Part shown: positions 18,238 through 26,006 of the stretch, piece by piece
How the letters are laid out: every line of letters begins with the position of its first letter
Numbering within the stretch: position 1 is the stretch's first letter
Origin: Pseudomonas entomophila
GTDB lineage: Bacteria > Pseudomonadota > Gammaproteobacteria > Pseudomonadales > Pseudomonadaceae
Assembly: GCF_018417595.1 (NCBI RefSeq)
Contig: NZ_CP070982.1
Location: forward strand, 1,513,501-1,577,500
Length of the DNA: 64,000 bases
Reading direction: 5' to 3'
Notes under the pieces: generated by a model
The model's input: only the letters and a program-made list of their open reading frames with translations
The model's database searches: none
Told to the model about the DNA's origin: nothing
Program-made: the position numbers and the translations under genes

Positions 18238-19038
18238 TCAGACGGCGGCGGCGACGCTGGCCTGACGGGCTTTGTGCACCGCGCGCTGGTCGAGCTGTTC
18301 GAGCACGCCCTGCCACAGCAGCGTACGGGCGACCAGGGCATCGCGCGCGCTGTGCACCAGTTCCTGCTGCTGCTCCGGCTGGTCGACGATCTCGGCGATG
18401 ATCCGCTTGGCGGCCGGGCCGTGGTCGTCGCCGTCCATCTCGATGTGGCGCTTGAGGTAGTAGGTCAGCATCGGCACGTTGGACTCGTCGATCGCCCATT
18501 GCTCGAGCAGGCGGCCGAACATGTCGGGGATGATGTCTTCGCGGCCGAAGAAGAAATACGCCAGCACCTGCACGGTCGAGCCATTCAGGGCCACATCGAG
18601 GGTCTTGCTGACGAACACCCGGGCCGGTGCTGGAATGTCGGCGCTGTCCAGGGCATGGGCCAGGGAGGTGCCGGCTTGCAGCAGGGCCTGGAAGTGGCGG
18701 AACGGCCCGGTGTCGGCGCCGATCTCGTCCATGGCCTGCAGGTACAGCTCCAGGTGGCTGATGAAGCCGCCGCCCGGGCGCTCGTCGGTTTCCTCGCCGG
18801 TGACGATCTCGTTGATCAGGCGCGCGGCCAGGGTGTGGCGCGGTGGCAGCCAGGGCAGGTCGACGCAGGTCAGGTCGCGCTGGATGCGCTTGAGCAGGGT
18901 CATGAAGTCCCAGACGGCGAACACGTGGTTCTCCATCAGCAGGCGGACATCCTCCACCGTGCTGATGCGGGCGAACAAGGGGTGTTCCAGCAGGGTGCGG
19001 CGTTCGTGCTGGATCAGGTTATCGACTTCGAAGGACAT
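18238..19038 (-). CDS. DUF3050 protein, predicted haem-oxygenase-like (di-iron oxidase) fold
   Basis: A 266-residue, mostly helical soluble protein that I recognise as DUF3050. Possible metal ligands in the order expected for a haem-oxygenase-like di-iron oxidase are H38 (ENHVF), E77 (LINEIVTGEE), H95 (GFISHLELY), E167 (FFFGREDII), and H198/E200/D202/H206 in the segment RHIEMDGDDHG. Enzymes of this fold catalyse N-oxygenation, C-C cleavage and terminal-alkene formation (for example UndA), but DUF3050 itself has no function I know of. The ATG at 19038 follows GGAG at good spacing; upstream ATGs at 19050 and 19077 are weaker. It lies among the biosynthetic genes and just before the exporter. 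Confidence 0.8.
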   Translation of the reverse strand: MSFEVDNLIQHERRTLLEHPLFARISTVEDVRLLMENHVFAVWDFMTLLKRIQRDLTCVDLPWLPPRHTLAARLINEIVTGEETDERPGGGFISHLELYLQAMDEIGADTGPFRHFQALLQAGTSLAHALDSADIPAPARVFVSKTLDVALNGSTVQVLAYFFFGREDIIPDMFGRLLEQWAIDESNVPMLTYYLKRHIEMDGDDHGPAAKRIIAEIVDQPEQQQELVHSARDALVARTLLWQGVLEQLDQRAVHKARQASVAAAV

Positions 19039-19078
19039 ACTCGGCTCCATGAGTGTGATTGTTGTGTGTTGGGGCATT

Positions 19079-20050
19079 TCAGTGTTCTTGTGGGGCCTGC
19101 TCGGCAACCGTCTGCCAGGTGCCGGAGTAGGGGAAGCGCGCCTGGCAATAGCGCAAGGCGCCGAAAAAGCGGGGCTCGAGCAGCGCCCGGCGGCCGTCGT
19201 ACCAACCGCTGGCCAACAACTGCCGGTGCAGCCGCGGCAGGCGCCAGCACGGCACCCGCGGGTACAGGTGATGCTCCAGGTGGAAGTTCGAGCCCAGGTG
19301 CAGCAGGGTGCTCAGCAAATCGGTGCGCGAACGGGCGACCGGCTGCTCGACACCGACGTCGAAGGCGTGCTCCTGATAGGCGTTGAGCGCCGACACCAGC
19401 AAGGCAACCAGCAGGCAGGCCAGCAGCGCCGGCAACAGCACCGGCCAGCGCATCACCAGCCACAGCCAGAACAGCGGCCACAGCACCTGGCAGGCGAGGT
19501 TGAACCTGGCCAGCAGGCGGATCTGCCCGGCCGGCAGCGGCAGCGTGCCTTCGACCTCGGCGCCGGGCAGGGCCAGGCGCAGGGTCTGCAGCAGATAGCG
19601 CGCGGTGGCATGCAGGCGCGACACCAGCAGCCGGGTCACGGCCAGCCGGTAGCGACGCAGCAGACGCCAGTCCGGGTCGTCGGGGCCACCGTTGTGGCGG
19701 TGATGCTGCCAGTGGTCGACGAAGTAGCCGGTGGCGCAGAAACCGCACAGCAGCGAGCTCAGCAGCACCGCCAGCAGGCAACTGAGCAGGCGGTTGTGGC
19801 TGAGGTTGAAGTGCAACCCCTCGTGCCCGAGGATGCCTTGCACGAACAGGCCGTAGCCGGCCGGCAACAGCAGCGGCCAGGCCAGCAGCCACGCCCAGGG
19901 CGCCTGTTCGGCGGCCACCACGAACAAGGCCAGGGGCACGCCGAACAGCAGCAGTGCGTAGCCGATCACCAACGCCGATTCCAGTGCCGATGGCGTGAGC
20001 AAGCGGCGGTCCGGGCGCAAGGCGGGCTTGTCCAGCGGCAGGTGCTTCAT
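19079..20050 (-). CDS. Membrane fatty acid desaturase/hydroxylase-type di-iron enzyme
   Basis: A 323-residue integral membrane protein with the three histidine boxes of this superfamily: HEGLH (76-80), HWQHH-RH (113-119) and HLEHH (257-261), plus an extra H228 in NAYQEH. Hydrophobic pairs of helices lie at about 25-70, 88-105 and 180-225. Members desaturate, hydroxylate, acetylenate or decarboxylate acyl chains using O2. The gene is 10 bases downstream of the SDR gene and 40 bases before the DUF3050 gene, so one oxidative step on a lipid-derived intermediate is likely. Substrate and regiochemistry cannot be read from the sequence. Confidence 0.92.
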   Translation of the reverse strand: MKHLPLDKPALRPDRRLLTPSALESALVIGYALLLFGVPLALFVVAAEQAPWAWLLAWPLLLPAGYGLFVQGILGHEGLHFNLSHNRLLSCLLAVLLSSLLCGFCATGYFVDHWQHHRHNGGPDDPDWRLLRRYRLAVTRLLVSRLHATARYLLQTLRLALPGAEVEGTLPLPAGQIRLLARFNLACQVLWPLFWLWLVMRWPVLLPALLACLLVALLVSALNAYQEHAFDVGVEQPVARSRTDLLSTLLHLGSNFHLEHHLYPRVPCWRLPRLHRQLLASGWYDGRRALLEPRFFGALRYCQARFPYSGTWQTVAEQAPQEH

Positions 20051-20060
20051 CGCCCGGGCC

Positions 20061-20888
20061 TCAGTCGATCAGTTCAGGCTTGAGCGCCAGTTGCCCGGCC
20101 TTGCTCAGGCTGCGCAGGCGCAGGCCGATGAAGGCGTCGACCAGGCTCGGCAACCAGCGCGCGGTGTACATCGCCACGCTACCGAGGAAGGTCAGGCCAC
20201 GGTTGCGCAGGCCGCGCTTGACGCAGGCCCGCAGCAGCCCGTTGCTGGCGTCGTCGAGCTTTTCCTCCAGCGACAGCAGCACGCGGTCGCCGCGCTTGAA
20301 GCTGACCAGGCGCTTGACCGACAAGCCCACCCGTTCGGCCGGGTCGTGGATGGCGGTGTCGATGAAGCCGGGGAACACCGTGACCACGTCCAGCTGCCCC
20401 GGGTACTGCATGCGCAGCACGTCGGAGTAGGCGCTCATGGCGCGCTTGCTGGTGGCATAGGCGGCCACATAGGGCGCGTTGACCAGGGCGAACAGCGAGG
20501 ACACGTTGACCACCTTGCCGCGGGTGCGCAGCAGCGCCGGCAGGAACCGCGCGGTCAACTGCCAGGGCGCCAGCAGGTTGATCTCCAGGGCACGGCGCAC
20601 GTCATCGTTGACCCCGGTCTCGCCGCGCTCGAGGGTGAGCACGCCGGCGTTGTTCACCAGGATGTCGATGTCGCCGAAACGGTCCTGGATCGCGTCGACC
20701 GTCTCGTTCACCCGGGCCTGGTCGCACAGGTCGAGCTGGTAGTAGGCGTCGAAGTCGACGGCGGCCTGGGGTTCGAGGCGATCGATGCCGATCACCGTGG
20801 CGCCCTGGCGCTTGAGTTTGCGCGCTGTGTGCAGGCCGAGGCCGCGTGCCGCGCCGGTCATGACGACGATCTTGTTGTGCAGGTTCAC
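20061..20888 (-). CDS. Short-chain dehydrogenase/reductase
   Basis: A 275-residue classical SDR: cofactor motif TGAARGLG (11-18), NNAG (79-82), catalytic S130 or S131 with Y144 and K148 (YATSK). D36 in VIGIDRLEP after strand 2 suggests NAD(H) preference. The C-terminal 60 residues are basic and hydrophobic (LRNRGLTFLGSVAMYTARWLPSL), which could associate with membrane, as seen in SDRs acting on lipids. It starts with GTG overlapping the stop of the acyl-CoA dehydrogenase-like gene by four bases. Confidence 0.93.
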   Translation of the reverse strand: MNLHNKIVVMTGAARGLGLHTARKLKRQGATVIGIDRLEPQAAVDFDAYYQLDLCDQARVNETVDAIQDRFGDIDILVNNAGVLTLERGETGVNDDVRRALEINLLAPWQLTARFLPALLRTRGKVVNVSSLFALVNAPYVAAYATSKRAMSAYSDVLRMQYPGQLDVVTVFPGFIDTAIHDPAERVGLSVKRLVSFKRGDRVLLSLEEKLDDASNGLLRACVKRGLRNRGLTFLGSVAMYTARWLPSLVDAFIGLRLRSLSKAGQLALKPELID

Positions 20889-22030
20889 GCGTTGGCTCCC
20901 TTGGCGATGCTGAAGGTGGCGGTGTGCAGGTAGTGGTCGAGGTTGGCCGACATGCTGAAGCGCCCCGGCGGGTGGAATTGCAGGCCACGGGTGCTGTTCA
21001 GCCAGTTGCTGGTGTCGTTGCTGCGGATGAACGCCAGGCCTCCCAGCATCTGCTGGGCCAGGTCCGAGGCCCGGGCCAGCTGTTGCTCGATGCCGTAGCG
21101 GGTCAGCAGCAGGCGCGCCAGCAGGTCGTCCGCACCGTCGTCCAGGTGCTCGACTTCATGGGCCAGGCCCTCGACGGCGCTCAGGCACAGTTGCAGCTGG
21201 CTGGCCAGTTCGACACGCTGCAGGTCGTTCCAGCGTCGCTCGCCGACCACGGTCTCGGCCATCCCCAGGCAAGCGCCCAGGTAGGTGGCGCAGATCAGCA
21301 GCTCGAACCAGACGAAGCCGATGGTCTGCACTTCGCCCAGCTGCGCCTTGAGCCCGGCCGAGAAGATCATCTTGTCGCTGACATAGACGTCCTCCAGGCG
21401 CAGCTCCAGGCTCTGGGCCCCGGCCAGCGCGCTGTTGGCCCAGAACGGGTGACGGCTCATGCCCGGTGCCGCTGCTGGAATCAAGGCGATCATCAGCTCT
21501 TCGCCCTGTTCGGTGTCACGGCTGAAGCTGGCGGTCAGCAGGTCCATGGAGCTGGCCAGGCTGCAGGGTTGCTTGCTGCCGTTGAGGCGCACGCCGTCGG
21601 CCAGGCGCACCGCTTCCATGCCGGCGTCGAGGATGCCGCCCCCCGGCACGCCCTCGGCGAAGCCTGAGGCTACCAGCAGGCGCTGCTGGGCGATGGCCGA
21701 CAACAGCAAGCCTTCGGCGCCCGCGCCCTTGGCCGCCACGGCGACCAGGCTGGCGACGGAGAACTGGTGCATGGTGCTGGCGATCGCCAGCGAGGGCGAC
21801 AGGGCGCCGATGGCCACCTGCACCTGTACCGCCTCGAGCGCCGTGGCACCCAGGCCGCCAGCCGCCTTGGGCACCAGCAGGCCCACCGGGCCGGTGCGCT
21901 TGAACCAGTCCACGACCGGACTGCCATGGGCTTCGCGCTGGTCGAAGGGCAGCTCCGCCAGCAAGCGGGCGAAGCCGGGGGCGAAGTGTTCCAGGGTCTG
22001 CCTGGAGCGCTGTAGCAATGACAAGGGCAT
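20885..22030 (-). CDS. Acyl-CoA dehydrogenase-family flavoprotein
   Basis: A 381-residue protein with the acyl-CoA dehydrogenase layout: N-terminal helices (GPVGLLVPKAAGGLGATALEA), the middle beta domain (RLNGSKQPCSLASSMDLLTASF) and the C-terminal helical bundle (LASDLAQQMLGGLAFIRSN). The usual catalytic glutamate is not evident by eye, so it may be an oxidase, monooxygenase or alpha,beta-dehydrogenase of the family acting on a carrier-bound or free substrate. The ATG at 22030 is four bases after the SRPBCC gene stop; the longer upstream frame is an out-of-frame artefact over that gene. Confidence 0.88.
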   Translation of the reverse strand: MPLSLLQRSRQTLEHFAPGFARLLAELPFDQREAHGSPVVDWFKRTGPVGLLVPKAAGGLGATALEAVQVQVAIGALSPSLAIASTMHQFSVASLVAVAAKGAGAEGLLLSAIAQQRLLVASGFAEGVPGGGILDAGMEAVRLADGVRLNGSKQPCSLASSMDLLTASFSRDTEQGEELMIALIPAAAPGMSRHPFWANSALAGAQSLELRLEDVYVSDKMIFSAGLKAQLGEVQTIGFVWFELLICATYLGACLGMAETVVGERRWNDLQRVELASQLQLCLSAVEGLAHEVEHLDDGADDLLARLLLTRYGIEQQLARASDLAQQMLGGLAFIRSNDTSNWLNSTRGLQFHPPGRFSMSANLDHYLHTATFSIAKGANA

Positions 22031-22034
22031 TACA

Positions 22035-22478
22035 TCAATCCTTGATCTGACTGTTCGGGAACAGGCCATTGATGATGGCGCTGATGTTGTCGCGGATCGC
22101 CTGGCGGGCCACCGGGTCGAGCATGTCGGCGAGCATCGGCATGCCCAGGTCGAAGCAGGAGTGGAAGGCGATGCTGGCGCCCTCGGGTGCTTCGCTGACC
22201 TGCCAGTACCCCGAGAAGTGGTCGATGTCGCCGGCGGTCTGGCGGAAGTGGATATGCAGGTTGGCGGGGTCGAAGACATCGCGCTCCTGCCACTTGAGAA
22301 TGCCGCTGTGGAAGTTCACCTCCCAATTGCTGAGCACCTGGTTGTCGTCGATCGATTCGATCTCGATGTTGCGCACCGACTCGCACAGTTGCGGGTACAG
22401 GCTGAAGTTGCTGATGGCGGCATACACCTGTTCGGCGCTCTGGCTGGGAACGTAGGCGTTAAGGCTGACTTCTTTCAT
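22035..22478 (-). CDS. SRPBCC (START/polyketide cyclase-like) protein
   Basis: A 147-residue protein with the helix-grip pattern: strand 1 EVSLNAYVPSQSAEQVYAAISNFSLYPQLCESVRNIEI, alternating strands (LSNWEVNFHSGILKWQERDVF, HIHFRQTAGDIDHFSGYWQV) and a long C-terminal helix (DPVARQAIRDNISAIINGLF). The fold encloses hydrophobic ligands and includes aromatase/cyclases and lipid-transfer proteins. A role in binding or cyclising the pathway intermediate is inferred. AAGGAG precedes the ATG. Confidence 0.85.
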   Translation of the reverse strand: MKEVSLNAYVPSQSAEQVYAAISNFSLYPQLCESVRNIEIESIDDNQVLSNWEVNFHSGILKWQERDVFDPANLHIHFRQTAGDIDHFSGYWQVSEAPEGASIAFHSCFDLGMPMLADMLDPVARQAIRDNISAIINGLFPNSQIKD

Positions 22479-22488
22479 GTCGCTCTCC

Positions 22489-23748
22489 TTATTGGGTGAA
22501 AGTGCGGGCGAGGGCGGTGGCGAGGCCGTCCAGCAGCCAGGCCACATCGCTGTCGCTGTACAGCGCGGGTGGCGTGAGGCGGATCACCCGGTGATCGTTG
22601 AGCGAGTGATTGACGACGATGCGCTGGTCGATCAGGTGCATGACCATGTTGGCGGCCAGCCCCGCGTCGGCGAACTCCAGCCCCAGCAGCAGGCCGGCGC
22701 AGCGCAAGCGCACCTGGTCGGCGCGGGGTTGTTCGCGCAGCACGGCTTGCAGGCCGCTTTGCACCTGCTGGCCCAGGGCTTCGGCCCGTTCCACCAGGCC
22801 GTCGCGCTGCATGACCTGCAGCGTGGCCAGCACCGCGGCCATGGCCAGTGGGTTGGCGCCGAAGGTGGTGGTGTGCATCAACGGGTTGCGGTTGAGCGGC
22901 GCCTGGATGTCGGGGGTGCAGACCATGGCGCTGACCGGCACGCAGCCGCCGGACAGGCTCTTGCCCACCAGCAGGATGTCGGGCACCACGCCTTCGTGGT
23001 CGCAGGCCCACCAGCGCCCGGTGCGGCCCAGGCCCGACTGGATCTCGTCGGCGATCAGCACCGCGTTGTGGCGGTCGCACAGCTCGCGCACCTGGCGCAG
23101 GTAACCGGGCGGCGGCAGGATCACACCGGCTTCGGCCTGCACCGGCTCGAGGATCACGCAGGCCCGATCTGGCAGGGCTTCGAGGGTGTGGCGCAGCGCC
23201 TCGATATCGCCGAACGGCACGAACTGGCTCTCGCCAAGACGGTTGGCGAACGGCGAGCGATAGAGCTCCCGGCCGGTCACCGCCAGCGCGCCCAAGGTCT
23301 TGCCGTGGTAGCCGCCGACGGTCGAGACCACGTGCTTGCAGTCGTTGAGCCAGGCCAGCTTGAGCGCCGCCTCGGTGGCCTCGGTGCCGGAGCTGCAGAA
23401 ATACACGTACTGCAAGTCGCCGGGGCAGACCGCGGCCAGTGCCGCGGCGGCCTGGGCCTGGTAGGGGTTGAGCAGCAGCTTGCTGGCCAGCGGATGGCTG
23501 TGCAGCTGGTGGCTGACCCGTTCGAGTACGTCGGGGTGCCCATGGCCCAGCAGGAACACGCCATAGCCACCGGCGTCCAGGTAACGATTGCCCTGGCTGT
23601 CGAACAGGTACACCCCGGCGCTCGAGGCCTCGATCGGCAGGTTCATCATCGAGGCCAGGCGGGCGTAGCCGGCGTTGACGTGGTCACGGTACTGCTGCTG
23701 GATCAGCGCCGTGTCGAAGACATCGGGCATTGTGCTGAAGCTGTTCAT
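22489..23748 (-). CDS. Class III PLP-dependent aminotransferase
   Basis: A 419-residue fold-type I aminotransferase. Visible features are the cofactor-binding SSGTEATEAALK (about 119-130), GGYHGKTLGA (145-154), D234 in LIADEIQSGLGRTG, and the Schiff-base lysine K263 in LLVGKSLSGG. Relatives use ornithine, 4-aminobutyrate or polyamine-like donors, and several natural-product members aminate long-chain aldehydes. Directly downstream of the acyl reductase gene (5 bases apart), it most likely aminates the aldehyde that the reductase would make; that step is inference. The start at 23748 is internal to a longer open frame that overlaps the reductase gene. Confidence 0.92.
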   Translation of the reverse strand: MNSFSTMPDVFDTALIQQQYRDHVNAGYARLASMMNLPIEASSAGVYLFDSQGNRYLDAGGYGVFLLGHGHPDVLERVSHQLHSHPLASKLLLNPYQAQAAAALAAVCPGDLQYVYFCSSGTEATEAALKLAWLNDCKHVVSTVGGYHGKTLGALAVTGRELYRSPFANRLGESQFVPFGDIEALRHTLEALPDRACVILEPVQAEAGVILPPPGYLRQVRELCDRHNAVLIADEIQSGLGRTGRWWACDHEGVVPDILLVGKSLSGGCVPVSAMVCTPDIQAPLNRNPLMHTTTFGANPLAMAAVLATLQVMQRDGLVERAEALGQQVQSGLQAVLREQPRADQVRLRCAGLLLGLEFADAGLAANMVMHLIDQRIVVNHSLNDHRVIRLTPPALYSDSDVAWLLDGLATALARTFTQ

Positions 23749-23753
23749 CGTGC

Positions 23754-24827
23754 TCAGGCCTCCAGGGCGACGTCGGCGCGGCGTTGCGCCGGGGTGGGCA
23801 CTTTCAGCATGCGTTGCATGGCCGAGAGCTTGGGCGACAGGCGGGCGAGGGTGAGCGCCAGCTCTTCGCGCGGCGAGCGTTGCGCCAGGCGCCTGGCCGG
23901 CAGCAGCTCTGCCAGTGAGCTGGGCAGTGGCTGCAGCAGGCTGGCGTAGCGGCATAGCTGGGTGGCCCGGCCGAGGGCCGCGCGGATGTTTTCCTCAAGC
24001 GCAGGCAGGAACACCGGGCGTACCAGGCGCTCGTAGATGTCGGGGTTCATGCAGCGCGGGCGCTGGAACGGCTTGCCTTGCTGGTCCATCTCCAGGCACA
24101 TCAGGTCCAGCAGCGTGCGGATGTCCAGTGCCTGCGGGCCGTTGCTGAGGAAGTAGTCGTCGCCGATCAGGCGCTGGTCCAGCGCGCTGACGATGGCCGC
24201 GGCGGCGACGTCGCGGGCGATCACGTCGACCCGACCATTCTCGGGGCACGGGATGATCGGCAGGTAGCCCGACATCATCAGCCCCATGGTCAGGTGGAAC
24301 CCTTGCAGGATCGGCATGTGGCCGGTCTGGCTGTCGCCGATGATGATCGATGGGCGGAAGATCGACACCGGGACACCGGCTTCGCGCACCAGGGTCTCGG
24401 CCTGGCGCTTGACGATCTCGTAGGGCGTCGAGGGCATCACGCCGGCGTGGTAGTCGCATGGGTGGGTGAACGCGGTGCTGATGTGGTAGAGCGGCACCTG
24501 GGCGTCGCGCACCAACTGCAGCACCTGCTCGGTACCCTGGTAGTTGACCGAGAACACGGCTTCGGCGTGGCCGTCCAGGCGGGTGATGGCGGCGCTGTGG
24601 ATCACCCAGTCGATGCGTGGCAGCAGGGCCAGGTAGTCGGCGGCGCTCAGGCCCAGGCGTGGCTGGCAGATATCGCCGCGCAGGGTTTCGACGCCGGGGT
24701 GGCGAATCGCGCTGCGCCGGGTCAGGCAAATCAGGTCGTAGCGCTCGGCCAGTTGGTCAATCAAGGTATCGCCCAGTACGCCGGCACCGCCGGTAAGGAA
24801 AACAGTCATCCGTGAGGGGCCGGACAT
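23754..24827 (-). CDS. Extended SDR / thioester reductase-like (fatty acyl reductase-type) protein
   Basis: A 357-residue extended SDR. It has the cofactor motif LTGGAGVLG (11-19), DWVIHSAAITRLDG (73-86), a catalytic serine in HISTAF (117), and Y136/K140 in TPYEIVKRQAE, followed by IFRPSIIIGDSQTGHMP as in the NAD_binding_4 group (thioester reductase domains of NRPS/PKS and fatty acyl reductases). These release thioester-bound acyl groups as aldehyde or alcohol. It is stand-alone here, with no A or carrier domain, so the substrate would be acyl-CoA or acyl-ACP. The ATG at 24827 follows AAGGAG, and this is the first gene of the operon. Confidence 0.88.
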   Translation of the reverse strand: MSGPSRMTVFLTGGAGVLGDTLIDQLAERYDLICLTRRSAIRHPGVETLRGDICQPRLGLSAADYLALLPRIDWVIHSAAITRLDGHAEAVFSVNYQGTEQVLQLVRDAQVPLYHISTAFTHPCDYHAGVMPSTPYEIVKRQAETLVREAGVPVSIFRPSIIIGDSQTGHMPILQGFHLTMGLMMSGYLPIIPCPENGRVDVIARDVAAAAIVSALDQRLIGDDYFLSNGPQALDIRTLLDLMCLEMDQQGKPFQRPRCMNPDIYERLVRPVFLPALEENIRAALGRATQLCRYASLLQPLPSSLAELLPARRLAQRSPREELALTLARLSPKLSAMQRMLKVPTPAQRRADVALEA

Positions 24828-24829
24828 GT

Positions 24830-24905
24830 GCTTGCACTCCTTGCTCGCAGAAAGTGGGTGAAATGGCAGTTTTCATGGGCGGCCGCTTGCACGCCTGTGC
24901 AAGCG
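24830..24905. promoter_or_regulatory. Operator candidate: octamer GCTTGCAC three times upstream of the biosynthetic operon
   Basis: GCTTGCAC occurs at 24830-24837 and 24885-24892 in one orientation and inverted at 24897-24904. The last two form a perfect 9-bp inverted repeat, CGCTTGCAC-GCCT-GTGCAAGCG, 57-78 bases before the start codon of the first operon gene. The arrangement suits a regulator site, with the adjacent AraC protein the obvious candidate. No clear -10/-35 pair was recognised. Confidence 0.5.
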
Positions 24906-24925
24906 ACCACGTGATCGAAACGAAG

Positions 24926-24947
24926 AAAAAAGCCGGCCTGGGCCGGC
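24926..24947 (-). terminator. Intrinsic terminator after the AraC gene
   Basis: Read on the minus strand, a 7-bp GCCGGCC/GGCCGGC stem is followed by a run of six T. It lies downstream of the AraC gene and upstream of the operon, so the regulator is probably a separate transcription unit. Confidence 0.75.
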
Positions 24948-25013
24948 GGCAATGCCTGCGCTAGGAAGTGGAGATCCCGGTCAGCGGAGGTCGGAAGGGA
25001 TGATGGCGTTTCA

Positions 25014-25748
25014 CTACTGCTGATTCTTGAACGAATCGCTCGTATTGCGCAGCACCATGGCGACGCGGCTGGGCGACATCCCGACCATGCGCCGCATCAT
25101 GCGGGTGAGGTGGGCCTGGTCGGCGAAACCGCCGGCCATGGCCGCGTCAGTGAGGCTGGCATCGTGGGCGAGGGCGTGGCAGGCACGTTCGAGCTTGCGC
25201 CAGATGATCCATTGCGAGAGCGGCACGCCCATATGGCGGGTGGCGAAGAAGCGCAGGCGCGGGCTGGAAAGGCCGACGGCACTGGCCGCGCGGGAGATCG
25301 CGCCGATCCCCGCGCAATCGTCGCGCAACAGGTGCAGGGCATTGGAGAGCCGAGGGTCGAAGGCATCGTCGGTCACCAGCAGGCGCTCCAGGGTTTCGAC
25401 CACCTCCTGGAAGCTGTCGGCTTGGCGGATGCAGTTGACGATCTCGGCGCTGGCCACTGCCGTGCCGCTGGTGTCGACCAGGGCATTCAGCGCCCGGCCC
25501 AGCGGGGCGTCGGGATAGAGGTAGAGGAATGCGATGCGGTCGGGGCTGGGCAGCGAGCGGTGGTCGACGAAGGGGCCGATGATCACCCCGGCGCCGGTCA
25601 GCGCGCGGTCGGCGAGCTCCACGGTGATATCACCGCGCAGGCCGATACAGAGCTGGATGGCGACGTGGGCATGGGCGCTGGTCTGGTCGGCCGTGCCGGT
25701 ATAGCCCAGCCAGTAGTCACCGAAAGTCACCTCGCCATCCCATCTCAT
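25014..25748 (-). CDS. AraC family transcriptional regulator
   Basis: A 244-residue protein with an N-terminal cupin-like sensing half (SAHAHVAIQLCIGLRGDITVEL) and a C-terminal AraC/XylS double HTH (LERACHALAHDASLTDAAMAGGFADQAHLTRMMRRMVGMSPS, about 190-232), complete with the FADQAHLTR and GMSPS signature. The layout resembles small AraC proteins that sense amphipathic or aromatic compounds. It directly precedes the biosynthetic and export operon on the same strand, separated by a terminator and inverted repeats, so it is the likely cluster regulator. Confidence 0.92.
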   Translation of the reverse strand: MRWDGEVTFGDYWLGYTGTADQTSAHAHVAIQLCIGLRGDITVELADRALTGAGVIIGPFVDHRSLPSPDRIAFLYLYPDAPLGRALNALVDTSGTAVASAEIVNCIRQADSFQEVVETLERLLVTDDAFDPRLSNALHLLRDDCAGIGAISRAASAVGLSSPRLRFFATRHMGVPLSQWIIWRKLERACHALAHDASLTDAAMAGGFADQAHLTRMMRRMVGMSPSRVAMVLRNTSDSFKNQQ

Positions 25749-26006
25749 CGCACGTCCCTGAAGCCCGTCCCTGACAGGCTGGCCGTCCCTCGGCCAGCCG
25801 CTGAATCGCCGGCCATGATAACGGTCTGATATATGTCGGTCGATACAATTCGCAACATATAATCATTTGCACTGACGCCAGCCGTTTCAGTACTTGAACT
25901 TCTAGGACTTTTGTCGCTCTCATGCCGGTAGCCATTGGTCGTGGCCGCCTGATAAGCTCGCGGCTTTACCCTGATTGCCCCTATGGCGCATGAACAAGGA
26001 AATAGC

